From: Pyrenochaeta sp. MPI-SDFR-AT-0127
Lineage: Eukaryota; Ascomycota; Dothideomycetes; Pleosporales; Cucurbitariaceae
DNA length: 64,000 bases
Direction: 5' to 3'
Assembly (NCBI GenBank): GCA_020747015.1
Contig: JAGTJM010000002.1
Location: forward strand, 372,001-436,000
Below the pieces are notes generated by a model. The model was given only the letters and a program-made list of their open reading frames with translations, did not search any database and was not told where the DNA came from. A program made the translations under genes and the position numbers. Shown here one piece after another: positions 41,408 to 53,038 of the stretch (positions within the stretch are counted from its first letter, which is position 1; every line of letters starts with the position of its first letter).

Positions 41408-43241
41408 GTACGTTGTGCTCTTCTCTACTGCGGTTTCGCTTTTCGCGGGGTATGGCGCTCGATTGCCGATTTGGGCTAATGGATGTAGGTTGGTTATGTG
41501 CCTGGATGGGGTTTTGCCGAGGATTTCGCCATCTGAAGGGCCGTTGTAGATTGTTACAACATTAACTTTTGGTCCTAGGGACGGAGTTGGATAATCAGAG
41601 TCGGTTCGCTGGGCGTTTTGGATATTACAAGATGGAATCACAATCATACCCCACATTCTTTTCATACATCTATTACCAAAATGCTCGTGTTGCCTTTATG
41701 CCAGCATCCCCTGTCTGGATAACAATCCTTTTTCAGACTTGTTCCCGACAAATGCAGAGATCCCATGCACGAAGAATAGCGCTACGAAACCAAACCCCCT
41801 CACATCCCCCGCCGCAAGGCTCAATTAACATGGGTGTCTATAACGGCCCGGGATTATAGCATCGCTACTGTGGGCCTACCCGGTCCGTGGTTTCTTGACC
41901 CTGCTCAGGCCGATATTGAAACCGGACATTAGTGTTCTGGCCTTCGCTTTCTATGCGGTGTGTGTGCCTGGGCGACGATTTTGACAGGAGAATCGTCGTA
42001 CGCCGTTTTGAGCTCTTTCGTGCAGAAGCTTACGCGATAGCTCACGAATGATTCTTTCAAAGTGCATCAGAAATACGCAATCATGTGTGTTGACCTGATC
42101 AAAAAGGGCTGTAGATATCATAATGCTTGTTGGAGAGAATCACAACCCAACCCTTCTCCCACCCCCCGAATTTTGAGTTTTTGTTGATATAGACCAAAAC
42201 ATGGGGGAATTTGCTCGGTGAATCATGGAGACGGAGTTGAGGTGATTGTTTGGGAAAAATGCGCCGATACTTCAAACCAAAACTGTGGAATTTTACGTAA
42301 TTAATAAGAGAATTAAACATATTGGATTTTCTCTTGGAAAATGTTGGATTTTGTACATCTTGTTTCATCCAAAGGAAGCAGACTTACAAGCCTCCCTGGT
42401 GTGCAGTTCTCCAAGAGTGCTGAATAGAGGAACGTCCACCGACAAAGGCTGACATTGATGTAGCAGAATGCCAATGTTGCACTGAGTAAGAGGCACGAAT
42501 TGTCCACGGTGAGACCATACACCACACATTGGAATCTAGATGTCTTTGACAGTTGTGGTTGCAGTGTCCCAAGCTTCAGCATTCTTCGACGCAGGTCCGG
42601 TGTCGCTGTCGTACCGCCTTGTTCTCACCTCAGCTGCGTAGGAGGCATACGAGAATCTAGACCATGGAATCCTTATGCGTCCAAGTCGTCTGATGCGACG
42701 CTTCAATGCAATCGTACACTTGCGCCCTGTGACTTTGCCAATACTACCACCTCACGATCTGCCTCATCATCACACACTCTTTTCAGCTCTGATTCTTAGC
42801 TCTAAAACGCTCTACACGCAGTGCAACCCTCTCAATCCCAATGTGCGACTTGCACCCGAATACACGTTACACGCGTGTTCCCAGCTGCGAGGCGAGAGGC
42901 TGACAGCCGGGAGTACACCCGCTCGAGTCCGGCGCTGAGCTCCGATGCACAGAAGGAGTGTTGAGTTGTACAGACGGAGTGCCATGCGTTGCACGTGTTG
43001 CATGTGAGGCAAGTTGCGTGATTCCGGTGACCGCATCCCTGGGTGGGGGTTTGTGGAACGAACGAGAACGGAAGGGAGGCTGGCGGGGGGTGAGCATGAG
43101 CTTGTTGAGCAGTTTTGCGCCATGGATTGTGATGATTGTAGTGTGGAAGAATAACGAAAGTGAGGAGACGAGGATTTGAAAGTGTAAACAGGAATATGAC
43201 ACATCCAAAGAAAAATAGGCATGCCGTCGAGCATGTGAGCC
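41408..43241. other. Gene-poor stretch, 1.8 kb
   Basis: AT-rich between about 42100 and 42400. Overlapping minus-strand frames at 42812-43450 are long but lack a convincing ATG and look compositional (Ser/Arg/Leu). No transposon ends or RNA genes were recognised. Confidence 0.4.
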
Positions 43242-43454
43242 TCAGAGAGCGTAACAACTGCCACTATGATCATCATTGTCATCGTCTTCATTGCCTTTAC
43301 TGTTGCCCTTCTTCTTAGAACCTGACATTTCGCCCACCTCTGGCGTGTAAACACTACTATGATCAATTGCGTTGACTTTGGCCTTTTTAGGAGTGTTAGA
43401 CGTTTCGCTAGTCTTCTAGACTGTCGACATTTCCATCTTCTTTCCTCCAACCAT
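43242..43454 (-). pseudogene. Short charged ORF interrupted by an in-frame TAG
   Basis: Reading from ATG 43454 gives a short Lys/Met-rich start, then TAG at 43416-43418. After it the same frame stays open to a TGA at 43242-43244 and encodes a hydrophilic peptide (KKAKVNAIDHSSVYTPEVG, then a Lys/Asn/Asp-rich end with NEDDDNDDHS). The continuous hydrophilic composition on both sides suggests a small protein with one nonsense mutation. GTC TAG AAG could have come from CAG by a C-to-T change in a CpA context. It could equally be chance; I know no homologue. Confidence 0.25.
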
Positions 43455-44219
43455 GCCAGACGACCTTTAGACTAAGCGTAGAGATTCGTCGAGAAGTTGT
43501 TGCACGAAAAGATTCAAGGCTCACGCTTTTAAGGGGTACTGTAAATGAGATCAGCAGGGGTAACAACCACAAAAAGGGATCTGAGAACTATCGCGCAGAA
43601 CATGTACAGGCCCAGGTGAAATATCTAGAGACTAATTAAATCGCAGAAAACCGCGAGTGACATGTACGTGTCTATAAAGCACTATGATAACGCTAGCCTT
43701 TCGAGGCGCTAGCGCCCACACGTACTGCACTGTTGGAAGGATAGTAGAGGCTATACACAGCCGAGATGAATCAATGTTACTACCTACTCACCATTATTGC
43801 TGTAATTACTCGCTGGTATACAATTTTCTTCACAGTCCGTGCCAGCCTTTCATTCGCCAGTGTCGGTCGCCATCGCTTAGCATCGTCCGTTGGTGAATAA
43901 GTAGAGGTTACCCGTCTCTGTTTCTAGTATAGCGGAAGGCGTTCAATGAATCAATTAGTAGTATGCTCGCTGCGACACATGTGGCAGAGAGTATTCATAG
44001 TGAAAGGCGTACAAGGAAAGCGAGATAGATATGGGAGACTAGGACTGGAACACGGAACACATGAGAACATTGATGGCAACAACTCATCTGATTAAGCAGG
44101 GATATAATTCGCACTCACTACACTACATACCACCGATTATTCCAACCTCGCATTCGTTCATGGCCACACTACGTTTCGCACACCCAATCGTTGATTATCA
44201 ACAGAAGCTGACCACGTAC
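43455..44219. other. Intergenic, 765 bp
   Basis: 3' flank of the transporter gene. A short palindrome-rich spot (GGCGCTAGCGCC at 43700-43711) is visible. Otherwise featureless. Confidence 0.4.
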
Positions 44220-46140
44220 TTAGACGTTGGAAGTCTCGGTCTTGGTATTGATGTTCTCGAGAGGAATCTCAATGTGCTCTGATTGTGGAGTTGCTTGGTC
44301 AGCGACAATCCTCTCTGGTGTTTGTACTGGGGCACTACTTACTCTCTCCAAGATGCATTTCAGCCGCGAAAGTGGTGGTGGGCTTCCATTTGCGTGATGT
44401 GCGTGCAGTGGTCTCCTCAAGCATCTTGTCAACTTGTTCAAGCGTCAAACCCTTAGTCTCTGGCACAAAGAAGTAGGCAAAGAGGACTGTAGTCATGTTA
44501 GCTTTTTACTCATGGTGTGGCTTCCTGGAAACTTACAGGAGATGCAGCAGAGACCGCCCCACATGAAAAACACGTTGGAGCCGAGCTTGGCAGAGTCGGG
44601 GCGTTCTGCGACGAGGTATGGGGTAATGACACCGATGATGCAGTTCCAGAACCAATTGCTAGCAGTCGACAGACCAACACCGCGAGAACGAATGGTAAGA
44701 GGGAAGATCTCGCCAATGACAATCCAGGCGGCAGGACCCCAAGTGGTGGCAAAGACAGAGATGTTAAGACAGATGAATGCGATCATGGCCCGGGTGGCAG
44801 CAGGGTTAGCGGGGTGATCAGCAGTGTTCTTGCCAGCGGTAGCGCCAATAGCACCGACGATGAACTGCATGATGACCATACCGGCGGCGCCAAAGATCAA
44901 GATGGGACGACGCCCAATCTTCTCGACCATGACGAACGAGGCAGGAGTGGAGAGCACGTTTACGAGGGTTGTAACGAGGGAGATCAAGAAAGGGTTGCTG
45001 ATCGAGCCGAGCTGCTGGAAAAAGATAGGGCCAAAGTAAAAGATGAAGTTGATACCAGTGAGTTGCTGCATCATCTGCATGCAGATACCAAGGACCGTGC
45101 GGCGGACGTTGGAGGAGGGGCTGCTGATCTTGCCCTCGAAGCAAGCCTTCCAAGATCCGAGGTAGCTGGTCTGGGGGACAACAGACATCTCATACTCATG
45201 GTTGGCGATGATCTCGGCAAGTTCGTCTTGGATGTACTCAGAGTCCAGAGCCTGACCACGGACGCGACCAAGAGCAGCGGCAGCCTTGTCAAGCTTGCCC
45301 TTCTTGACCCAGTAACGAGGGGACTCGGGCAGGAGAGCAAGACCAACGGCGAGGATGATAGCCCACAGAAACTGGACAGCGATCGGGATACGGTATGATC
45401 CAGTATCGCGACGATTCTGGGTGGCGTACACGACGCAATTGGCGAGCAAGATACCAATGGTGATGCAGAATTGGTAACCAGCAACAACGGCACCGCGGAC
45501 TTTCTTGGGGGCGATCTCAGACATGTATCTAGAAGAATCAGTACAAGCTCAGATATTCACGCTCAAGCAAACTCACAGAATCACAATAGCAGAGATGAAA
45601 CCAACACCGATACCAGCGATAAGACGACCAGCAACCATAACATTGAGGCCAGTTGAGGCCGTCTGAAGAATGCCACCAATGGAGAAGATGCCGCATCCGA
45701 GAATAATGGTGATGCGACGGCCAATGAAATCAGCCAGGTCTCCAGAGATGATAGCGCCAAAGAAGGTACCAGCGGAGAGAATGGACGTAGTCAAAGAGAC
45801 CTGCCAAGAGGGAATGCTGAAGAAGTCCTTTCGGTATTGGACAACGGCTGGGTCTTGAGCAGAGATGCCAGGGAACTTCTCGTTGGGGTACTCAAATCCG
45901 GTGTATTGATTGATGAAGAAGTCCATGTTCAGGACACCACCCATCCAACCGGTATCATAACCGAAGAAGATCTTTAATCAAATCATTAGCATCCAGTCTG
46001 CATGGCGTTGGATGGCTTTCGTCACTCACACCACCAAAGGCTGCAAAGGCAACGATCAGGTAGGCCCTAACAGTGACGGGAGCCTCAACACGGCTGACAT
46101 CAGCCGTGCCGGTGACGGCGACAACTCCACCTCCAGGCAT
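44220..46140 (-). CDS. MFS monosaccharide (hexose) transporter, five exons
   Basis: Model: complement(join(44220..44293, 44343..44486, 44537..45528, 45577..45971, 46030..46140)), 571 residues; introns of 49-58 nt, phase checked. Twelve-helix sugar-porter family: GYDTGWMGGVLNM after helix 1, DFIGRR between helices 2 and 3, GRLIAGIGVGF, PESPRYWVKKGK before the central loop, QLTGINFIFYFG in helix 7, KIGRRP, and PETKG after helix 12. It moves glucose or related hexoses across the plasma membrane by proton symport or facilitation; affinity is not predictable. The final 49-nt intron (acceptor CAAG, branch CTGAC) replaces an early stop with a polar C-terminal tail. It lies at the edge of the gene-poor region. 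Confidence 0.93.
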
Positions 46141-46619
46141 AGTTGCAAGTGTAGTGTTGCTTCGAGGTTGGTTAAAGGAGGCGTAATGAGTACTGTGAAA
46201 CTCTTCGATCCAGACGAGGAGTCCCGCACAGCGATATAAAGAGAAGGAAGCTGGGATGTCTGCGAAACATGATCAGCGGTGCGGATTCTCAAGCTTTTAA
46301 TATCGGGTCCCAAGCAGCAGTGATACTGCAGCACAACGCGCTTGTGTGGCTTCTGGTTAATGGGTACAGTAACATTGCACATATCCGACTAAGCCTTTTC
46401 TGGATACTCCTCCGCATCTCACACTTCTGGAAGGATTTCCCACAAACCCATCCCGGGCCGTCATGACAGCCCATTCCTGGTATGCACATCTACACCGACG
46501 GCTGGCACGCGGCTGAGACTGTTGTCATTTAGTTCGAACCTTGGTGTCGTGGCTCGACCTGTGGAAGGCTGCGGGCGAACATCAGGGTATACGGGACGTG
46601 CATGGCCGCGCATAGATGA

Positions 46620-46697
46620 CCGGGGAGCCGCTCAATCAGGCAATACAACAGTTGGCCCGGGACACGGAGACAACTGGGGGGTGCGTGAAACCTGGGG
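46620..46697. promoter_or_regulatory. Cluster of CreA-like SYGGRG sites upstream of the transporter
   Basis: Three matches to the carbon-catabolite repressor consensus SYGGRG lie at 46620-46625 (CCGGGG), 46674-46679 (CTGGGG) and 46692-46697 (CTGGGG), about 480-560 bp upstream of the transporter ATG. Such short motifs occur often by chance. I list them because the target is a sugar transporter. Confidence 0.25.
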
Positions 46698-48021
46698 CGC
46701 CAATGTAGTCGAAGCTAGCGAGACCTGCAGAAATTTCCTCGCGCATCCTTGCGGCAAACCGAGGCTGTCAGGGTTGTGGGCGAATTACATCGACATGAAG
46801 CTTCCATGCGTTGGCGCTAAGGGGTGCCCATCCGGCCAAGGGGGCTTGCGCAGCCGTCTAGTCCGACCCCCTCTGGAGGGACGCTGCAGAAACTATTCGT
46901 GCCGCACACATCACGCTGAATCCCTTGAATGGTGCAGAACACATGACCAGAGGCATGGCCTCGCTCTGTCCGGGTGACGACTGGAGTTGGTCGCCAGTGC
47001 CGCAGCCACACAGCGCCGGTGGTTCCTTGTTTCCACGACGATTCTTTATCACAAACATGATGATTAGAGCAATCAAAGACGGCCTCGCTTACAGCAAGTG
47101 CTTCTCCACGTTCGTCGTCCTCGATCGGACGTGACCTTGTCCAGACCGCTGTGCAACGCTCGGAGCAGGTCATCAGGCATAGCAGGCGTGTCCCCCGCCT
47201 TGACCAGCATGGTGGTGGGTCGAACGCATCTCCAAGTTACCAGTCAATACAGATGGGTGCCTTGATTGGCTCGCGTGTCAGTGCGCCAGGATCTCCAAAT
47301 ACGACGGGACAAACGTCTCCAATAAAGGGCCCGTCGCAAATGCTTGAGTGCCTCCAACGTACCACATGCCCGTCTCATAGGACCGAGTCCAGAAGATCAA
47401 GATTAGCTGAAAATCATGTCCTTCGGTTCCCGCTCATTACACCAAGGCACCTATGCAGCCGCCTTGATCAGTGTCTTGAGCGGTATTCAGCCGACGAATT
47501 GTGGTGTTCATAAGCATGGTGGCGGCATTGGCGTTGTTGTCACCTTTCCCTTTTGCTAGCCACAGCCGTGCGGCGCATCTGGAGAACCTTGTTCTCAGGC
47601 GCGCTGTCGCAGCCAGCAGAAATCGGAGCGACAGTCAACGAATAAGCTCAATAGACTGGCCGCATTCACATGCGTGTCACCAGACGCCCTCAGTGTCTAG
47701 TTCTGGGGTGCCATCCCGCCATCGAAAGGGCCCCCGATGCAACTTCGCGCCGCCTCATGCCATCAGCAGACAAGGCGCCAAACGGTGGAGCAGAATGTTC
47801 TGCAAGCCACTAGTTTTCTCAAGGTGCACTGCATGTGCCGTCTTCTCCAACCGCCACTTGATGAACGGATGCCATAACTGTTTGGGCTCAGATAGTAGCC
47901 GTAAGAAGGGGGTCCAAAACGCGCTAGCAGGCAATAGTCATTGGGCGACGCGTTGAGTTGGTCAGTCGCGTATTGGACATGGCCAGGAAGCTGTAAATCA
48001 GTCAAGCGAGGACTTGGGCAT
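46698..48021. other. Gene-poor region without supported genes
   Basis: Several frames of 90-150 codons occur on both strands (for example plus 47501-47956, minus 46817-47173) but none has a domain I recognise, and they overlap one another. The sequence is not AT-rich, so heavy RIP is not apparent. It may be decayed coding DNA next to the SDR relic. Confidence 0.35.
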
Positions 48022-48572
48022 TCACAGGCAAGAGTTGCCGTGCACAAACTCCATGGGGACTCCGGTCAAACATCGGAAGACGCTTGTCCACAAGGAGGTT
48101 ATTAGCGCTTTAGTAATGCCTGGGAGTACATGATTCAGGTATTTAGCTGCCGCATCTCTAATCACCAAGACGGCGTTCGCAGGCCCACTTAGGCTGCGAT
48201 TGGCGAAAGCTTTTTGTATCATGGCCATAGAAAATTTTGCGGCAATTCCATGGTTTGGGTTCATGGTCACGGTGACATGTGCCTGTGGGAATGACTCGTG
48301 CATCAAAATCGCAAGCAGTTTGGATACGGCATTTCGGGCGACCGACAGGATTCCGTGTTCAAGATGCCGTCAGCAAGACGGTCCGTCTTCTTGCGAATCG
48401 CTGTGATGGCGACATCCGACCCTAAACAGATTCGGGATTTCGATGCTTCTCAACAGGCGGGTAACGTGCTCAAGGCTCAGGAGACGGGTAGAGTCTCAAA
48501 CGGAAGTGTTATTAGCCTTGAATCCACCTCGGAGCTCCACATAACGGGCGACGTGTTTGGAATCGGGTCGTA
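48022..48572 (-). pseudogene. Decayed short-chain dehydrogenase/reductase (C-terminal half)
   Basis: Two minus-strand frames together resemble the second half of a fungal SDR. Near 48540-48525 one frame reads WSSEV, matching the usual TSEVHF strand before the active site. From about 48366 another frame reads ARNAVSKLLAILMHE (the YxxSKL helix), then HVTVTMNPNHG (the strand before the C-terminal lobe) and AAKYLNHV. At least one frameshift and several stops separate the pieces. The catalytic Tyr position of YxxSK is Asn here. No Rossmann start was found upstream. I read it as a dead gene. It could be a dehydrogenase of secondary metabolism, but this is a guess. Confidence 0.45.
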
Positions 48573-51328
48573 GACTCATTTCCAGATAGCGGCTGTAGTT
48601 CTGGCGCCGCTTGTGCATCCTCATCAACCACGATGTGCCCCGCTTTTGGGTGACACAATGGTGATCATGTCACGCTCGCGGCGACCGTGGCCGCGGTATT
48701 TCAATTCCTGGAACTCGGGTGAGCTACTTCTGACTCGGCTAGGCCAATCCTTTGGAAAGAAAATTGATTAGTTCAAGCCAGCTTGAAAGAGTACAGAACA
48801 AGAACTAAAAGTTAGCATCGCAATCAATCACCTTACTGCTCCTATTCTACGGATGGGCTGAGCTTTCCTGAGCGCTTGGGCATCACCAAACTTTGCGGGA
48901 ACCCTAGCACTCAAAGAACACGAGCTCCTTCGTAGATGGTCAGTCGAGTAGCTCGCTAAGGTCGGATGATGCGGGAGTCATCTGGAAGTCGAGTGTGACT
49001 GACGCAGCGCTTCGAAGCAACTCTCGCTTATACCTGTCACCTCGCAGACCACTATAGACTACTTTTCAGGCCGAAACCTTTGCAGATTTGTTGAGATCGC
49101 GATATGGACACCACATGAGAGCAGTCGATACACAGAATGTAGAAGGCCAAAACCATGGTAGAAGAACAGGATGCTGTGAAGCTGGACCGAAGTAATAGGC
49201 GGGATCGATTATATGAGATTAACTCGACATGAAGAGATGTGAAGAGGTCACTTGGTACGACAACAGACACGACTGACGTTGTGATAGAGGTCGTCGGCAG
49301 GGCTCGCGATATCACGTGAAATCAATGGGGAAGGTGCCATCCATAAAATGCGGAAAGGAACGAACAAGGAAGCTCTTCATCTGCTGATAAGTGAAACCTC
49401 TTCAATAATTGCATTGTATACTCGATACAACTCAAGATTGCATTTTTTGACAAAGTGCAAAGCCCATTACAATCAAAGCGGTCGTTCTCACCGCTAGCGC
49501 TTCCGTTAGCTCAGGCGGCTTCGGCGCAATTGATGTGCACACCACCGTCATTTGCCGTCGGGCGCCGCAAGCCTCACCGCTCTGCCAGCTGCGGAATGCT
49601 TCTAGCGCTTCTTTGTATATTCTGTACTATAGTACCCCTCCGATACGGTCCGCCTCGCGTTCTGAAAGGGCCTTCGGGGGTCCTTCATGTTTTTTTGCTC
49701 GAAACATCCGGGCCCCAGTATCGTTCACAGGCACACTGGGAGGCGCTCTTTCTTCGAAACATGTACGGCATGTTCCAGTATGGTCATGCGTCACCATACG
49801 GAAAGCCAAGCTTTCAAGTGGCCGTCGAACTAGATGAGAGGTCAGCTGGATATGGTGAAAGTCAAGGTGCAGCAAACATCACCGCTGCTTTATCGAAGCT
49901 TTGAAGCCCTTCATTTTACATAAAATTGGCAATGCGTGACTCTACCCACTCCAAATGCACCTTGCTTGCCGCCAACAGCGAATGGAAGTAAAATTTAGTA
50001 ACGCTACCTTCAGAATCCACAAGCACAATCACCGGTCCAGACTGTCCAGTCGAGAATCTGCATCATCGGCAAGGAGGATGCCTCATTTCTTCTTTTCTCA
50101 AATCTTATAGTTGCAATCCTTGTCAAGTGCCTGCTAGTTACTCAGCGGCCTTTTCCAATGACCCAATCCAAGAGGTACCAGTCTTAGAGCAAAGTAGTGT
50201 GATGAGTCAAACGACAGGCTATCTTGATATTGAGAGATCTAGTAGAGATATTTATATCAGTAACCAGATAGGCCCTCGTCCCTGGTGGTTGGTTTAGATG
50301 ATGCTTTGGAACTATTGCCCGTGGGCCATGTGCCATTCGTTGGCAGTCGTATAGAAACATGGTATCAGGCAGTGCAATATTTCTCTTCATATCAGACGAC
50401 ATTATTGGTATGCTATTTGTATTCGGCACGTTGGTTTCATGAGGTTGGTGCAACTCCATGTTATTTCAATGAGCATATGCACTACCCCCAGAGGGGGTTA
50501 TATTGGTGGAAGGAAGGGTGGTAATAAAAAGTGGAACGTAAGTCACGATGTGCGAGAACTCAGTCCACTACAGATTCTACATTTACAAGTATACTGGGAA
50601 ACCACGAGTATCTTAAGCAGCATGTGGTATATATTTCCTGAGACTTTGAGTGCAGTGATAAAATCGGCAGTAATAGCAAGTCACTTGAACGAAAACATCA
50701 TGATTCCATGCTAATAGATATCGCTACCTTAGGTACCATGCCCAATGCTGCCCATTATACTTGCGAGCTGATTCGACAACTTTGGCACTTCTTGCGGATT
50801 TTGGGTGCGCATGCATGAATGCGCTGATCAACATGTGAAGTAGTCACCATATTGTTTACTTTTAATCATTGAGTCTATGTATGCGATAGCATATGCGTGA
50901 CAGCTCTCATGATAGATCTGAATCTGAGTGTTAAGCATGCTGTTGCTCGGAGTATATTTTTTTGCCTCTAGGACAGTTTGTTTGCGACATATTTAAAAGC
51001 GCGATAAATATGATCGGAATACGCAGGAGAATCAAGACGGGAGATAATTCCATATCATTAGAATCCTATGTTTCTCGAAAATTAAGCAGATCATAGTCAG
51101 ATCGAGCATTTCATATGCTAAATTTAATGACCCTCCTTGGGGAGCTGTGACGATATTCCGATCAGATGGCTCCAGTCTCTATCACCGGTTTGTTCGCTCT
51201 TTACCATCAGCCACCAATGCCATACCAGAAGCATCTGAAGAATTTGGAGAAAGAAATATGTGCCTGCGTCTCTCCTTCGCTTGACAATCCTCTCCCTCGG
51301 TCGTAAGGCAATGAGGAAGCGTCCCCAA
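48573..51328. other. Gene-poor region, 2.8 kb
   Basis: AT-richer from 49300, with no clear gene. A plus-strand frame around 49470-49840 begins with a hydrophobic, signal-peptide-like segment (TIKAVVLTASASVSSGG) but has no ATG directly before it. No tRNA, transposon or tandem repeat was recognised. Confidence 0.4.
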
Positions 51329-52110
51329 TCACTTGGCCTCCTTTCGTGCTTCCAGATACGCTGCAATACCATTATTCTTAGCTATATTATTCATATTAGG
51401 CGGAGTGGGTCGGATGCGATCAAGAGACGCAATGAGATCGCCCATGAAGTCTTTTTGCTGATGGAGATAACCAACGCAGTCGTAAATATGCCTGAACTGC
51501 AATGAACTCCACATGTCTACTACGAGACGTCTTGCGGGACTACCTGAGGTGTTCCATTATAGATAGTCTGGATGGCATGCCAATTAGGGACAGTCCATTC
51601 ATTTCCAGCTGACCTGAGCTCCGTCATGTCCAACATGGCGGCTAGAACGGCATCTTTCGCCCTGATATCTTGAAGTTTCTCTGCCAAAACATATATGCAA
51701 GACAAGCATTGATATTCATCTTGTACGTATTTTTTGAACGGCTTCAGGCCAAGTGCTTCGAGTTCTTCCTGAACTAGAACCATGGTCGACAGTTTACCAG
51801 TGTACACATAGTTGAGATACAGACTGAAGGTTCCAGGATCATCATCTGGGAAATCGATGATGCGTGACTTGGATTCTGCCCATTTGCCATTCATAGCACG
51901 GCGAAAGAACTCGGAACGAGATGTGAGAAAGGAAGCATGCGTGACGAAATTCTTCGCAACGCCTGTTTTGCCAACGCGTAGAGTCAACATGGCTGCTGGG
52001 TCGAAGCTATTTGGGATTGGTCAAAATCTGGACAAGCGCCGATCGCAGATTGTCTCTTACCTCATGATGTTGCTTTTGGGAGCCCGGATCGATTTGGCTG
52101 GAGGTGTCAT
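51329..52110 (-). pseudogene. BTB/POZ-domain protein gene with a one-base frameshift
   Basis: Exon 1 is 52061-52110 (ATG at 52108-52110). A 54-nt intron (52007-52060) follows, then exon 2 from 52006. The BTB fold is clear: MLTLRVGKTGVAKNFVTHAS, LTSRSEFFRRAMNGKWAES, IIDFPDDDPGTFSLYLNYVYTGKL, and later CIYVLAEKLQDIRAKDAVL. Read as is, the frame stops at 51520, giving 178 residues. In another frame the expected family continuation appears immediately (SGSPARRLVVDMWSS, then DCVGYLHQQKDFMGDLI) and runs to TGA at 51329. The switch falls near 51545-51551 and is explained by the loss of one base. BTB proteins of this fungal type have no settled function. Either a true pseudogene or an assembly error. 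Confidence 0.65.
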
Positions 52111-52331
52111 CTTTAGAGCGGCAGGTATTCGGGAGTAGAGTTGGTGTTTGGGGAGTGCATTCTTATCAGCAGGTTGAGATCAACGTTAGCAATGCAATAT
52201 CCTAGAGCGAGTGGGGAACGTAAAGGTGAGGGTGAGAATGTATTAAAAGGTGCGATCGGATAAAATTACCATCCTGAATAACACTAAGAACACAATTTCA
52301 CTCCTACGTTGAACTGAGACCAAGACACAGT

Positions 52332-53038
52332 CTAGATCTCTGCAGTATCATTGACCTCTTCTGTGCCACTGTCAACCATGTCTTCCTTATCCTGTAGTTC
52401 CTGCTTCCTGACAATCTTCTCGCTCACGTTCAGCCTTGAGTCCCCCGCCAGAACTCCATCCTGACGACCAAAACCTGGAATCGCGGACCCAAATATAAGA
52501 TTGTCATACCCAACCATAACATGGTATCCTTTGACTAGGTCGGCGAAGCGTTTTCCACAGCCTAAAGCCTTTCATTAGCGCTTCACCTCTCTCGGATGGG
52601 AAAACACCTACCGACAAGTTGCGAAGAACCATACACATTCTTCATGAACGAAACAAACTTATCCGCACTCTCGGCATGAAACTCTGCGCACCCATCATAC
52701 GGAGCGATCTGCATTGTACCTCCGCTGGCCTCCAGCAACGGTTGGATATCCAGTTTGTGCTGGGCTTCTTGATGGAATTGCACATATCTGACCAAATCCA
52801 CACCAGCATCTTGGACCTGCATCGTGAGGTCTGCATGCACACTCTTCCAGTGCTCATGGAAGAACTCGTCGGTCAGACCGGGCTGCTTATTAAAGAAGAC
52901 GAGCGCGCGGAAGTAAGGCTGCTGGTTGGATCCCTGACCAAGAGCTAGTTCGCGGAAGCGGTACTGATGTATATGATGATTTGGGCAAGGTGGTACTTCA
53001 GTGGTGGAGTTCGCCATTTTGCAGGACGATGTTTTCAT
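52332..53038 (-). CDS. EthD-domain protein
   Basis: Model: complement(join(52332..52561, 52612..53038)), 218 residues, one 50-nt intron (branch GCTAAT). An EthD-type dimeric alpha/beta-barrel domain is recognised from YFRALVFFNKQPGLTDEFFHEHW, with His in EHWKSVHADL and the later block YDGCAEFHAESADKFVSFM. EthD-like proteins include ethyl-tert-butyl-ether degradation factors and fungal polyketide-tailoring dehydratases/decarboxylases. No polyketide synthase is nearby, so the role is unknown. A second in-frame ATG at 53017 is an alternative start. The C-terminus is acidic and polar (DKEDMVDSGTEEVNDTAEI). It is 221 bp from the BTB gene on the same strand. Confidence 0.82.

Noticed and set aside
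42812..43450. Long minus-strand frame of about 212 codons
   Set aside because: No ATG at its start, biased Ser/Arg/Leu composition and no domain; it overlaps other equally long frames.
44517..45398. Plus-strand frame of 293 codons, Asp/Glu/Gly-rich
   Set aside because: Antisense to exon 3 of the sugar transporter; composition reflects codon bias of the real gene.
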